Origin: Deinococcus ruber
GTDB lineage: Bacteria > Deinococcota > Deinococci > Deinococcales > Deinococcaceae
Assembly (NCBI RefSeq): GCF_014648095.1
Contig: NZ_BMQL01000013.1
Coordinates: 1 to 64,000 of the forward strand
Direction of reading: 5' to 3'
DNA: 64,000 nucleotides
The translations under genes and the position numbers were made by a program. The notes below the pieces were generated by a model that saw only the letters and a list, made by a program, of their open reading frames with translations, was not told where the DNA came from and did not search any database. Shown in pieces: positions 7,987 through 16,286 of this stretch (within the stretch, counting starts at the first letter, position 1; each line of letters begins with the position of its first letter).

Positions 7987-8463
7987 AGCGTGTAAATCGA
8001 ACAGACGTCGATGCTCTGTCAAAATTGTTTGGTAAGGAACGTCCTGACGCCTTGGATAGGCGACTGCTTGTTGTGGCGAAAAGCCTTCAAACATTACCTG
8101 ATAAAATGCGAGTAATTTGACCTTGTATTTGGTGTACGACCTATTCCCATTTCTCATCATTCTATAATTCTCGGCCAATAGACACATAAAGTAAGCTGTA
8201 AATATAACGCCTTCCTGATGATCTGAAAAAACTGGAAGATTTAGCACTACGGCCTCTTTGAAAGGTAAATCAGCATCAACTAGTGCAGCCAATTGAGGAA
8301 CAATAAAAAGAGAGCGTTCTCTATTAGCTTGAAAGTACCGCAAAAACTCTATGTCTCGGGGAGACTGACTGAAACCAGCGGGTGGATTACCTATAAAGGT
8401 GACTCTGTATTCATCGATTTCTCCTTTCTGAAATTCTACATCCTTGTTATGATGTTGCTTCAT
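7945..8463 (-). CDS. Unknown protein, 172 aa, paired with orphan AlwI-like nuclease
   Basis: Starts at ATG 8463 (MKQHHNKDVEFQ), with an AGGAG-type ribosome site just upstream (complement of CTCCT at about 8471). No family was recognised. The sequence is mixed alpha/beta, with conserved-looking blocks VTFIGNPPAGFSQSPRDIEF, FKEAVVLNLPVF and a basic stretch MRNGNRSYTKYKVKL; no membrane segment or signal peptide. It follows the AlwI-like nuclease gene on the same strand after about 160 bp and has no other neighbour in its direction, so it may be an accessory or immunity factor. Moderate GC, lower than the surroundings. Confidence 0.55.
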   Translation of the reverse strand: MKQHHNKDVEFQKGEIDEYRVTFIGNPPAGFSQSPRDIEFLRYFQANRERSLFIVPQLAALVDADLPFKEAVVLNLPVFSDHQEGVIFTAYFMCLLAENYRMMRNGNRSYTKYKVKLLAFYQVMFEGFSPQQAVAYPRRQDVPYQTILTEHRRLFDLHALYINQHRERLTGN

Positions 8464-8620
8464 TTATTCTCCTGTATGAAAAACTGTGGTAAGGGATCGC
8501 GAACTAATCCTATGACTGGCATTCAAAGTAAGTGAGGGAGGCTAAAGAATTAAGCCTTTATGGTGTTTTCCGTAATAAAGAAAGCTAGGGGTTAGCACTC
8601 TAGCGATCTCAAAACTCCAC

Positions 8621-10369
8621 TCAGTTTTTATTTGCGATTACTGCCTGAGCAGACGCAAGATCTGCGATGTTTTTCTTGAACGCGATATTGATATTTCTTC
8701 TCCATTCTTTACCATCATCGGTATTCTGTTTTGATTCCAGTAAATTGTTGAGTATTATAATAAGTTCCCTGCTATTTATTATGTAATTCTGCTCTATCAT
8801 TTTGTCAATCAACTCAATTATGTTTTTAACGGTCAAAGGTACTATAGATAGTCTGTGAATCCTTTCACCAGCCACGCGATATTGTGGAGAAAGAAAATCA
8901 TCATAAGTGTTGATGTCAATGCTAGGCGCGACAAATAACCCGATCACCTTTTTATCTGGATGCTCATCCATTACTTTGGCAACATGACGGCGAACAGGTA
9001 TACCCTCGGTGGCTGTTTGTCTATCACTTCGAGTTAGTGTTACTTCCACCACAACAATATGATCATCATAGATGAACGAACAATCTGCGGCGCCTGGAGC
9101 GGCATGGTGAAGTGGTATAACGCTGTCATCTACTTTAAAACCCCGCGTACTGGAGATGGGGCTACGAATGTCATTGATCGCGAGTAAAAGTCGCCACAGC
9201 GCCCATTCCAGAAAAGCAGGTGCATATGACCATCCTGCGGGCAATTTCTTGGTCCTAATGTTTTCTAACAATTCCCGGATCTCTTGGAGGGCATCCAGAG
9301 AACGCTGCTGACGATAAAATCTTATCTCCGTCAGTTCTGTGACCCGGCTTTGCAGCGTCCGATTCCGAGCCTGCTTCTGTCCTAGAGTAGTGGCAGTTCC
9401 CGTGGACGCCGGCTCAGGCTCATCACCTAAAGCCCTGAGTTCCGTTTGCAGCTCTTGAAGCTGTGCCTCGACTACTGCTGTATCGTCCAGAGGTAGATGT
9501 GGAGCCTCCGGGTTGTACAGGGCGGCTAAGTACACCTCATCGTCTAAAAGAGAAGGTAAATCGGCGAGGAGCGTCTCCACAAAGCTCATGCGCGAGGGAG
9601 CAATCTTGAAGCGCCCTCCTGTGCCGTCCACGGTCAGAAGCCCGGTGATGCGGGCGTAGCGGAAATTACTGTCGGTGTAGTCCCTTATTGACTTACGTTT
9701 GGGTGTGGCTGGCGCGTAAATAGCATACTGTTGATCGACGAACGCCCTCTTGGCAACTGCACCCTGCTCGGCTTGATAGCCCTGGCGGAAGCGACGAACC
9801 TTCTCAAAAGCGGCCGCCAAGTCCGCGTCGTCCTCGCTCATCAGGGGCACCACAAAAATCATGATCTCGTCTCTTGTAAGGCCCCCCAAACCATCGGCGT
9901 GAGCTAAGTACAGCATTTTTAGAAAGGTCACGAAGGGACGGAAATTCAGGCCTGCAGTGAACTTCCGCTCCAGCGGCGATCCGATCTTGTACTTCAAGAG
10001 TTGCCGTAGAAAGATCGTGTCTACTAACTCAGGCTGGTCGAGTAATGTCTGGCCGACAGCTGTCACAGTTGCACATCCGGTCCCGTCGTCTAGATGAACA
10101 AAGCCAAGCTGTTTGAGTGCCGCAAACCACTTCCGGCCCCCCGAATCACGCTCGTTCTCCGATTCCGTTTCTACTATGCCCGCGTCCTCCAGCTCAGACC
10201 AATATTTGTCCTGCGCAGCCGCGTTCTCGGCGAACACAACACCGCTCATTCTCTCGGCGAAGACCCGAAGACCATTCGGTAGTCGTTCAGGATTACGGAC
10301 TGTCGTGTTGGCAATGTTCCAAGTCGTGTATACCTTGCCCTTGGAGCTGCGTGTCCTTCTCCTTGTCAT
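8621..10369 (-). CDS. AlwI-family type IIS restriction endonuclease homologue without methyltransferase
   Basis: 582 aa from ATG 10369, preceded by GAGGAGAC. It is clearly homologous over its whole length to the endonuclease at 18249-19952. Shared blocks include NTTVRNPERL, GRKWFAAxKQLGFVHLDD, IFLRQLLKYKxGSPxER, GLGGLTRDE and RVTELTEI. The likely catalytic core is also kept: AADCSFIYDDHIVVVEVT, a D-x(n)-E-V-T variant of the PD-(D/E)XK motif. The family cleaves outside an asymmetric site (AlwI: GGATC) and normally needs two adenine methyltransferases. None lies beside this copy; IS debris is found upstream instead. The last 80 residues are AT-rich. The enzyme may be active, protected by the methyltransferases 6-8 kb away, or changed in specificity. 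Confidence 0.85.
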   Translation of the reverse strand: MTRRRTRSSKGKVYTTWNIANTTVRNPERLPNGLRVFAERMSGVVFAENAAAQDKYWSELEDAGIVETESENERDSGGRKWFAALKQLGFVHLDDGTGCATVTAVGQTLLDQPELVDTIFLRQLLKYKIGSPLERKFTAGLNFRPFVTFLKMLYLAHADGLGGLTRDEIMIFVVPLMSEDDADLAAAFEKVRRFRQGYQAEQGAVAKRAFVDQQYAIYAPATPKRKSIRDYTDSNFRYARITGLLTVDGTGGRFKIAPSRMSFVETLLADLPSLLDDEVYLAALYNPEAPHLPLDDTAVVEAQLQELQTELRALGDEPEPASTGTATTLGQKQARNRTLQSRVTELTEIRFYRQQRSLDALQEIRELLENIRTKKLPAGWSYAPAFLEWALWRLLLAINDIRSPISSTRGFKVDDSVIPLHHAAPGAADCSFIYDDHIVVVEVTLTRSDRQTATEGIPVRRHVAKVMDEHPDKKVIGLFVAPSIDINTYDDFLSPQYRVAGERIHRLSIVPLTVKNIIELIDKMIEQNYIINSRELIIILNNLLESKQNTDDGKEWRRNINIAFKKNIADLASAQAVIANKN

Positions 10370-10489
10370 GTCTCCTCACATTCCAATAAATCGGAATTCC
10401 TGTTCTTGGTTTTGGTTGATGCGCACTGAGATTCCCCCGTCGGTCGGTCCAGGCGGGCTGCAAAACAGCGTAGCTCAGGCCCGCCTGTT

Positions 10490-10576
10490 TTAGGCGGGCA
10501 TCCTCGTTGAGTGAGCGATCTCCAGAAAACTGTGTAGACGGACCTCGTTGTAGTTTTGGTGCCAAGCGGCGACGAT
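10490..10576 (-). pseudogene. IS3-family transposase C-terminal scrap
   Basis: The minus strand reads WHQNYNEVRLHSFLEI up to a stop at 10490-10492. This is the C-terminal WxxxYNxxRPHSxL signature of IS3-family (IS150/IS407-like) integrases. Only about 27 codons remain and no terminal repeat was found. Confidence 0.55.
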
Positions 10577-10606
10577 CAAACAAGCCTGTGGCAGCAGCTG
10601 AAACGA

Positions 10607-10894
10607 ATGGAGGATGGTCGCTCTTTCAAAGAAGAAAGTGAACGTGAAACATACAATGCCATCAATTCTAGTGTTGATCTAAATCTTTTAATAAATTCCT
10701 TGCTTGGTCTATTACCTTTAGCACTCATTCCAAATAAAGGCTTGGAATATCCCGCACTTAAGGGCATACAGCTCATCAGTTGGTCGCTATACGTCAAGCT
10801 TCAGCAGGCAAATCCTCATGATTCTCTGGGCGCTGAAGAGCGGCTCGGCCTCTTGAGCTCGGCTGAAGTAAACGACCCTAGAGGAGCTGGGTGA
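10607..10894 (+). CDS. Hypothetical protein, 95 aa
   Basis: Open frame from ATG 10607 with moderate GC. It contains a hydrophobic segment LLINSLLGLLPLALIPNKG (about residues 25-43) after an acidic N-terminus. The stop overlaps the GTG of the next ORF (GTGA), which suggests translational coupling but may be chance. It is flanked by IS scraps on both sides and could itself be part of a decayed element. No family recognised. Confidence 0.3.
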   Translation: MEDGRSFKEESERETYNAINSSVDLNLLINSLLGLLPLALIPNKGLEYPALKGIQLISWSLYVKLQQANPHDSLGAEERLGLLSSAEVNDPRGAG

Positions 10895-11061
10895 CTGACT
10901 GTTGGCTGCCATCCCACTGGACCAGAGCTCGCCTCGAAGAACGTCGACTGCGCTTTCTCCAACTGCGCGAGACGCAACGGCACAGCATCCAGGAACTCGC
11001 TGAGTCCCTAGGTGTTTCGGTGAGAACTATCCGTGACTGGAAGGAACGCCTGCGTCACTGA
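10891..11061 (+). mobile_element. IS630-type transposase N-terminal helix-turn-helix, truncated
   Basis: 56 aa from GTG 10891, preceded by GAGGAG with a 4-base spacer. The product opens WLPSHWTRARLEERRLRFL and continues with SIQELAESLGVSVRTIRDWK, the helix-turn-helix head of IS630-family transposases. The frame ends right after it, and no DDE domain follows, so only the DNA-binding head remains. It could be a functional small DNA-binding protein, but the simpler reading is a truncated transposase. Confidence 0.5.
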
Positions 11062-11062
11062 G

Positions 11063-11235
11063 ACGCCACACGCCTCCAGTTCATAGAGGGTACTCAGCAA
11101 GTCGGTCATCGACCGGTCCCGGCGGGTGAGTTCGGTGGCGAGCACGATCTGGAGACAGCGTTCTCGCACCTGTTGGAGGCCTGCGGCGCGCTCACTTCGA
11201 TCATTCTTACTGGTATAGGCGGTTTCTTTGAACAC
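11063..11235 (-). pseudogene. Serine recombinase (resolvase) fragment
   Basis: The minus strand encodes IVLATELTRRDRSMTDLLS followed by TLYELEACGVSV, the central part of a resolvase/invertase catalytic domain (L-S/T-R-x-x-R-S block). The catalytic Ser region upstream and the C-terminal half are absent, and the Arg context (RRDRS rather than RLGRS) has drifted. It converges directly on the IS630-type fragment, showing stacked insertions. Confidence 0.5.
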
Positions 11236-11739
11236 CGCTCCGTCGTCACCAGCTCACTTTGTGAATGTCAGCAGATCGCGCTCCTGTTGTTCACGCGACT
11301 GGCCAACAGTCGAAGTGTGGCAGAAGAGAGCGGCGCGCTGTCCAATTGAACCCTTCTGATTTGAGCTCTAGAAAACACCGTGTTTTCGGCTGTTGCTGGA
11401 CATCTCGTTCGAAGGAGAGCGCAGTTATGACAGGACTGGCTGAGAGACTGATCTTCCCTGCCACCTTGGAGAAGGTGCCGCACCACCCGGTCGCTGATGG
11501 CTTGCAGCTCATGCGCTTGAGCATCTCTACCTGTTCCTCAGCGTGGGAGCGCCCGTGGATCTTGACATGTCTCCAGGAGCGCCAACCTGTTGACGGACAG
11601 GCCTCGCTGCATCAGCTCTTTAGAGGTGTGCAGCTCGCCATCATGGCTGGCTACTCCTGCCTGATGCATGTGACCAACCCCCTGACACATACGCCAGGTA
11701 GAGTGAGGTGACAGCGATTCACTTGAGGCGGCCTGGACG
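11236..11739. other. Gene-poor gap with a palindrome
   Basis: About 500 bp between the recombinase fragment and the McrC-like gene. Open frames on both strands lack family features. A palindrome, GAAAACAC-C-GTGTTTTC (11371-11387, perfect 8-bp arms), could be an operator for the downstream McrBC-type pair. A leader or promoter for that pair should lie here but was not resolved. Confidence 0.4.
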
Positions 11740-13245
11740 ATGCATGAGATAACCAGTTGGGGTCACTTCACCATTCGCGGCCCCCTCCACCCCTTTACGG
11801 ATAAAGAACAACGAGTGTTTGCTCCGGCTACCTTTTGGGGGCTGGAGTGGACGGACTACTGGGTCGAAGCGCCGGGAATCACACGCTTGAGGGTCGGCTC
11901 CACGTTTCTCCTCCCTCTCTATCCGGACAGTGGCCTGTTTCGGCTGAACTTCAGGAATGCCGTCGGTCGGAGTACTCTGCAACCCTACCGGGGCGGCGTG
12001 CCTGAGGGAGCGCCCTTCTTCCTGGAAATTCTCTCGACCAAGGCCCCCAGCCCCACCCAGCACCTGCAGCTGCTGACGGCCCTGACTGCTGACGTCAGCG
12101 CGTTGCTGGCCACACTGCCCTACGCGCCCGCCAGCGCTACAGCCTTGCCGAGTGGATTGACCCATGCCCCGCCCTCTCCACTGTTTACCCTGCACTTCCT
12201 ACTGCAACACAGCCGAGTGCTCCAGAGCGCCTGTCAAGCTGTCGTATCGCGGCCCCATACCACCCTGAGTGAGACGAGTCACCTACAACCTTTGACCGCA
12301 GTTAGCGAGGTGACCGCAGACGTGCTGTTGGATCTGCTCCAGCATCCCGAACGCTGGCGGCCGGCCCCCCAGCTGGCCAGCGCGCGCTTCCTGAAAGGGC
12401 AGGCACCCGAGCAGGTTCAACAGCCGCGCCACGACGTCACCCTGAATACCCCGGAGAATCAATTCGTGCTGACCTTCCTGTGGGAGCTCACCCGAGCCGC
12501 CGAGCGGGTACAGGCGCAGTCGTGGTGGCCTGCCCTGCCTCCAGACCGGCAGCACTCGGTACAGGACCTTCAGAAGATCGTTCGCCGCACCGCACTGACC
12601 TTACAACGGGGCGGAGTGACACGGCTGGTTCGGTTGCCCAGCGCGTCCCGAGTGCTCCAGCGGAAAGAGGGCTATGTGGCCCTGCAGCGGTTGTGGCGCG
12701 AATTTCGGCAGGCGAGAATCCCCCTGTTTGAAGAAGCCCAGCAAGCGGTGGATGCCCGGAATATTGCGGCCCTCTACGAAACTTGGGCGTTTCTGCAGCT
12801 GGTGCGCCGAGTGAAAGAGGCGCTGGGCGTCGAGCCGGTCCTGTACCTGCCGGTGACTGCCAGCGGTAACTTGGCACGCTCAGTCCGGGCGACCTTCGCA
12901 CAGCACGGCCAGTTGGTGTATAACCCCACTCCACCCAGCACCAGCGTCCTCTACCGGCCAGACATTCTGTGGTACGAGGCGACGAGACCGGTGGTAGCGT
13001 TCGACGCCAAATTCCGCCTTTCCCCCCAGGATCCCAGCACCTTTCGAGAGGACGACATTACCAAAATGCATGCTTACCGAGACGCCCTGCGCCTGCGCGC
13101 TGCCATTACGCTGTACCCCGGCACCCAGACACGTTTGTTTCCTACCCTTCCTCCACAGAAGCCTTCAACCGCCCCCACCCTCTTAGAGGTGCTGCAGGCC
13201 TTTGAAGGTGTCGGCGCGCTCCCCTTCTTCCCAGGACATCCATGA
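11740..13245 (+). CDS. McrC-like nuclease subunit (DUF2357 + PD-(D/E)XK)
   Basis: 501 aa, ATG 11740. The N-terminal half (about 20-280) resembles DUF2357-type McrC proteins with a beta-rich start (FTIRGPLHPFTDKEQRVFAP) and the block TPENQFVLTFLWEL. The C-terminal nuclease domain shows AALYETWAFLQLVRR, then RPDILWYE and VVAFDAKFRL, giving P-D...D-x-K as the metal-binding core, and ITKMHAYRDAL after it. It would be the DNA-cutting subunit recruited by the McrB-like motor. The stop overlaps the next start (ATGA, 13242-13245), so the two are coupled. The order nuclease-then-motor is the reverse of E. coli mcrBC. Confidence 0.8.
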   Translation: MHEITSWGHFTIRGPLHPFTDKEQRVFAPATFWGLEWTDYWVEAPGITRLRVGSTFLLPLYPDSGLFRLNFRNAVGRSTLQPYRGGVPEGAPFFLEILSTKAPSPTQHLQLLTALTADVSALLATLPYAPASATALPSGLTHAPPSPLFTLHFLLQHSRVLQSACQAVVSRPHTTLSETSHLQPLTAVSEVTADVLLDLLQHPERWRPAPQLASARFLKGQAPEQVQQPRHDVTLNTPENQFVLTFLWELTRAAERVQAQSWWPALPPDRQHSVQDLQKIVRRTALTLQRGGVTRLVRLPSASRVLQRKEGYVALQRLWREFRQARIPLFEEAQQAVDARNIAALYETWAFLQLVRRVKEALGVEPVLYLPVTASGNLARSVRATFAQHGQLVYNPTPPSTSVLYRPDILWYEATRPVVAFDAKFRLSPQDPSTFREDDITKMHAYRDALRLRAAITLYPGTQTRLFPTLPPQKPSTAPTLLEVLQAFEGVGALPFFPGHP

Positions 13246-15062
13246 CCTCCCCCTCACCATCACCGCTGCGGGATTACCTCAACTACACGCTCGAGCACTA
13301 TTCCACCAAAGGAACTTTCCGGGATGACCGAGGGCGGTTCGTGGAGGCAGCCACGGCCGCACAGGAAGCGCTGCAGCAGCAACCGGCCCTGCAGGCGGCT
13401 GCAGCCGTTCAGGAAATTAAGAGCTCGTTTGGGAAGGGCAACTGGGCCAACTGTCCGTGGACGGCAATTCTTGATCCGCGGGAAACGCGCACCACGCAAA
13501 CAGGGGTCTACATCGTGTGGCTGTTCCGAGCGGATATGAGTGGCGTCTACCTTACCCTGGCTCAGGGCGTCACTGAGGTGCAGAAGGCACACAAAGGGGA
13601 GAGCTTCGAAGTACTGCGTGCCGAAGCCGAAAAAGTGAGGGCCGTGACCGGTGCCCTGAGCGAACAGGGCTTCTCCAGCGACCCCATTTCGCTGCGCTCG
13701 AGTACGTACGGCAAAGCCTATGAGGCTTCGGTGATCTTACAGAAGTTTTACCCGCGCGAGGCCCTGCCGCCAGAACGTGCTCTGCTTGAAGACGTCGAGG
13801 TGCTTTTCCAGGCCTACAGTACATACTTAGGGCAGAAAGGACCGGCCAGCGCCAACGACGCTCTGAGGCCGACCTCGATCACGCAGGATCTGCAGCAGGC
13901 GTTCGGCCGCCGTGGCCTCACCTACACCAACGAGCAAATCGAGATGTTCTTCACCGCCCTGCAGACCAAAGGCTTTGTGATCATCAGCGGGATTAGTGGC
14001 ACCGGCAAAAGCAAAATCGCCCAGGCCTTCGCCGACCTGTGCCAGACGGGCCACCCATCGGTGCCTGGTCCGTCGCGGGTCTTGTTCCTGCCGGTGAAGC
14101 CCGACTGGCGCGACAACAAGAGTCTTTTGGGATATTACAATCCGCTCTCGGAGACCTATCACCGACCTGCCTTCTTAGAGTTGTTGGGAGGCGCGCTCGA
14201 CGACTACGAAGCCAATGGAAGACAGGCGGCGCCCTGGTTCGTGATCTTGGACGAAATGAACCTCGCACATGTTGAGCACTACTTCTCTGATGTGCTCAGC
14301 GTCTTGGAGTCCGGACGCGACGTCGAGGGCCTTACCGTGGAAGCGGTGGTGCTCGAGGCACCTGAAGGCGTGATGCCCCGTCGGCGCTTTCCTCTGCCCC
14401 CCAATCTTTACATCGTCGGCACTGTCAATCTTGACGAAACCACCCACGTGTTCAGCCCAAAAGTGCTGGACCGCGCGTTCTCCCTCGAGTTCACGGACGT
14501 CGACTTCACCCACTATCCCCCGAAGGCCAGCGGCGCCGCCACACTCGATGCACATACCCTGCGGGCTTTCACGTCTGACGGGCAGTTTGCCCAGATCCAG
14601 AAGGCGAGCGTTGCGGCCGCCCTTACCCACCATCCAGAGGTGCGGGCAGCGCTGCAGGCGTTAACCAGTCTGTTACGGCCCCATCTGCTGCACTTCGGTT
14701 ACCAGGTCTTCGATGAAATCGTCTTGTTCCACGCCCATGCTCGGCGCAGTGGCATGCTTGCCGAGCCGGGGGTTGCACTCGATGCCGCGGTCAGCATGAA
14801 GGTGTTGCCCAAATTCCACGGCGGCCGCGCCAAGCTCTGGGCGGCCTTGGTCAAGGTGTTGTGCTGGAGTGCCGATCCCCAGCAGCCTCACCTTGCACTG
14901 GAACAGCTGAACAGCATTCTGGCTGGCCGGGCTCTTGAAGATGCCTCCCTTCACGACCTACGCAAGATCCTTCTGGATGAGCCACAGGCGCCGATGACCT
15001 CAGCACGGGCGCTCAGGATGCTGGAAGACCTAGAGCGAGACGGATTCACAGCCTTCGGTTAA
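13242..15062 (+). CDS. McrB-like GTP/ATP-dependent motor subunit
   Basis: 606 aa, start inside the preceding stop. An N-terminal MrcB/DUF3578-type domain (about 15-190) has KGNWANCPWTAILDP and TGVYIVWLF and is expected to recognise modified DNA. The AAA+ domain follows at about 220-480: Walker A GISGTGKSKIAQ, Walker B WFVILDEMNLAHVEHYF, and sensor region IVGTVNLDETTHVFSPKVL with DRAF, all classical for McrB. With the McrC-like subunit it should form a type IV modification-dependent restriction complex that translocates and cleaves incoming DNA with modified bases. The substrate modification is not deducible here. An intact gene. Confidence 0.88.
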   Translation: MTSPSPSPLRDYLNYTLEHYSTKGTFRDDRGRFVEAATAAQEALQQQPALQAAAAVQEIKSSFGKGNWANCPWTAILDPRETRTTQTGVYIVWLFRADMSGVYLTLAQGVTEVQKAHKGESFEVLRAEAEKVRAVTGALSEQGFSSDPISLRSSTYGKAYEASVILQKFYPREALPPERALLEDVEVLFQAYSTYLGQKGPASANDALRPTSITQDLQQAFGRRGLTYTNEQIEMFFTALQTKGFVIISGISGTGKSKIAQAFADLCQTGHPSVPGPSRVLFLPVKPDWRDNKSLLGYYNPLSETYHRPAFLELLGGALDDYEANGRQAAPWFVILDEMNLAHVEHYFSDVLSVLESGRDVEGLTVEAVVLEAPEGVMPRRRFPLPPNLYIVGTVNLDETTHVFSPKVLDRAFSLEFTDVDFTHYPPKASGAATLDAHTLRAFTSDGQFAQIQKASVAAALTHHPEVRAALQALTSLLRPHLLHFGYQVFDEIVLFHAHARRSGMLAEPGVALDAAVSMKVLPKFHGGRAKLWAALVKVLCWSADPQQPHLALEQLNSILAGRALEDASLHDLRKILLDEPQAPMTSARALRMLEDLERDGFTAFG

Positions 15063-15230
15063 AAGCTCATACGAGGTCAAGTGGAATGCTGAAAATCAGA
15101 AATGAGAACAACGCCGAGCTGTCATCCCGAAGGACGCGAACTGATGCCAACTGAAAAACCGCCACGCACGGCGCAGCGGGTTTCTCGCGATCCGGCGCAC
15201 ACCCCTGCACGCCCGCAATCAGGTAGCAGA

Positions 15231-15673
15231 ATGAACACCCGAAGTTTACCAGACCTGACCCCGAAGGTCACCGCCCATCTGGACCGGGTAGCGACCGCCT
15301 TGGGGGAGTGGGGGTGAACGTTTCGGCCCTGAACGCGGCCATTCAGGGGAAGACGTCGGAGCTCCCCGAGCATCTGGCAGCGGCGATTGAACATGCAAAG
15401 GTGGCGAAGGTCTGGGACCGGGTGCAGCGGGGTCCGCGCAGTATGGCCGGTAGCCTATTACGGTACCTGCAAGGCGAGGTGCCAGTATATGCCGCTGATA
15501 AGCGGGCGTCGGGCGTCGTCGAGGCCAATACCCGTGAGGGCCGCACTAGCGCGGTTTTTCGCATACGCGTGCCAGACGCGTATTTCGCGCAGTGGGACGC
15601 GCTGGATTCAGTGGCGCGGGGAGATTTTATCGCGCGCGCGTTTGAGCTGCTTGGGGCGGCTGCCGATCAGTGA
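15231..15673 (+). pseudogene. Hypothetical gene split at a G5 tract
   Basis: Two adjacent frames appear to be one gene. The first runs from ATG 15231 (MNTRSLPDLTPKVTAHLDRV) to TGA 15315-15317. The second starts at GTG 15314, or 15308, and runs to 15673 (VNVSALNAAIQGK ... FRIRVPDAYFAQWDAL ... DFIARAFELLG). Reading one G of the run 15310-15314 twice joins them as GEWG-VNVSAL into a protein of about 148 aa. It may be a one-base deletion mutant, a slippage-controlled gene, or two coupled genes (GTGA overlap). The family is unknown; the all-helical look and position between two restriction systems suggest a regulatory or DNA-binding role. Confidence 0.45.
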
Positions 15674-15905
15674 AGCGGAAGTCTTGAAGGCGCTCGCTAG
15701 GAAGCAGGCGCTGCTGCTTGAGCGGGACGACTACCGCCCCTACGCCCGCTCACCAGCATTTCAGATCGGACTCTGCTAATCGCATAGACACCGTGAGCCT
15801 CTTTTGGCGTACGTCACTTATTGGATGCGCGGAGCACGCGCCTTTAGTGCGTGCTCCGGTCGAGTGTCAGTCATTTTTTCAGTTCGACCTCTTGAAAGCA
15901 ATCAG

Positions 15906-15945
15906 CCCCTTTCCCGCTTATATATTTACAAAAGCGGGAAAGGGG
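15906..15945. promoter_or_regulatory. Perfect 14-bp inverted repeat upstream of the restriction-modification operon
   Basis: CCCCTTTCCCGCTT (15906-15919) and AAGCGGGAAAGGGG (15932-15945) are perfect inverted copies around a 12-bp AT-rich centre (ATATATTTACAA). The site ends 41 bp before the ATG of the small DNA-binding protein at 15987. An AT-rich centre between GC arms fits an operator overlapping a promoter better than a terminator; there is no T tract. Confidence 0.5.
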
Positions 15946-15986
15946 ATCATACTCCTCAGGGGACAACACCTTACAAGGAGAACATC

Positions 15987-16217
15987 ATGGCAAATCGCAA
16001 CCCCAACAGGGCTGGACTCGCACCTGCTGTGCACACCACGGAAGAGGCACGAGCGCTGGCAAGCCGGCCACGTGGCCCACGCTTCGGAAGGAAGACCATC
16101 AAAAAGCAAGCTGTCTTGTTCCGCGATCAGATAGAACGCATACCGCGTGGCACAAATGTCAGCGAACTGCTGCGTGCCCTGCTCGATGATTATCTCAATG
16201 CCCAGGTCAGACAATGA
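15987..16217 (+). CDS. Small putative ribbon-helix-helix regulator
   Basis: 76 aa from ATG 15987, with AAGGAG six bases upstream. The basic N-terminal arm is followed by FGRKTIKKQAVLFRDQIERI and GTNVSELLRALLDDYL, which reads as strand-helix-helix (CopG/Arc-like). It directly precedes the adenine methyltransferase gene and follows the large inverted repeat. By analogy with controller proteins of restriction-modification systems it may set the timing of methyltransferase and nuclease expression, but this is inference; it could also be a plasmid copy-control protein. Confidence 0.55.
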   Translation: MANRNPNRAGLAPAVHTTEEARALASRPRGPRFGRKTIKKQAVLFRDQIERIPRGTNVSELLRALLDDYLNAQVRQ

Positions 16218-16286
16218 GCGGCAGGGTCTGTGGGGCTGATAATATGGAACAAATGTGCGGTAGTCACAGCATCTCTCGAGATTGGC

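Noticed and set aside
11265..11711. 148-codon plus-strand frame before the McrC-like gene
   Set aside because: Cys/Trp/Ser-rich without structure, and overlapping frames on the other strand are equally open; no family features.
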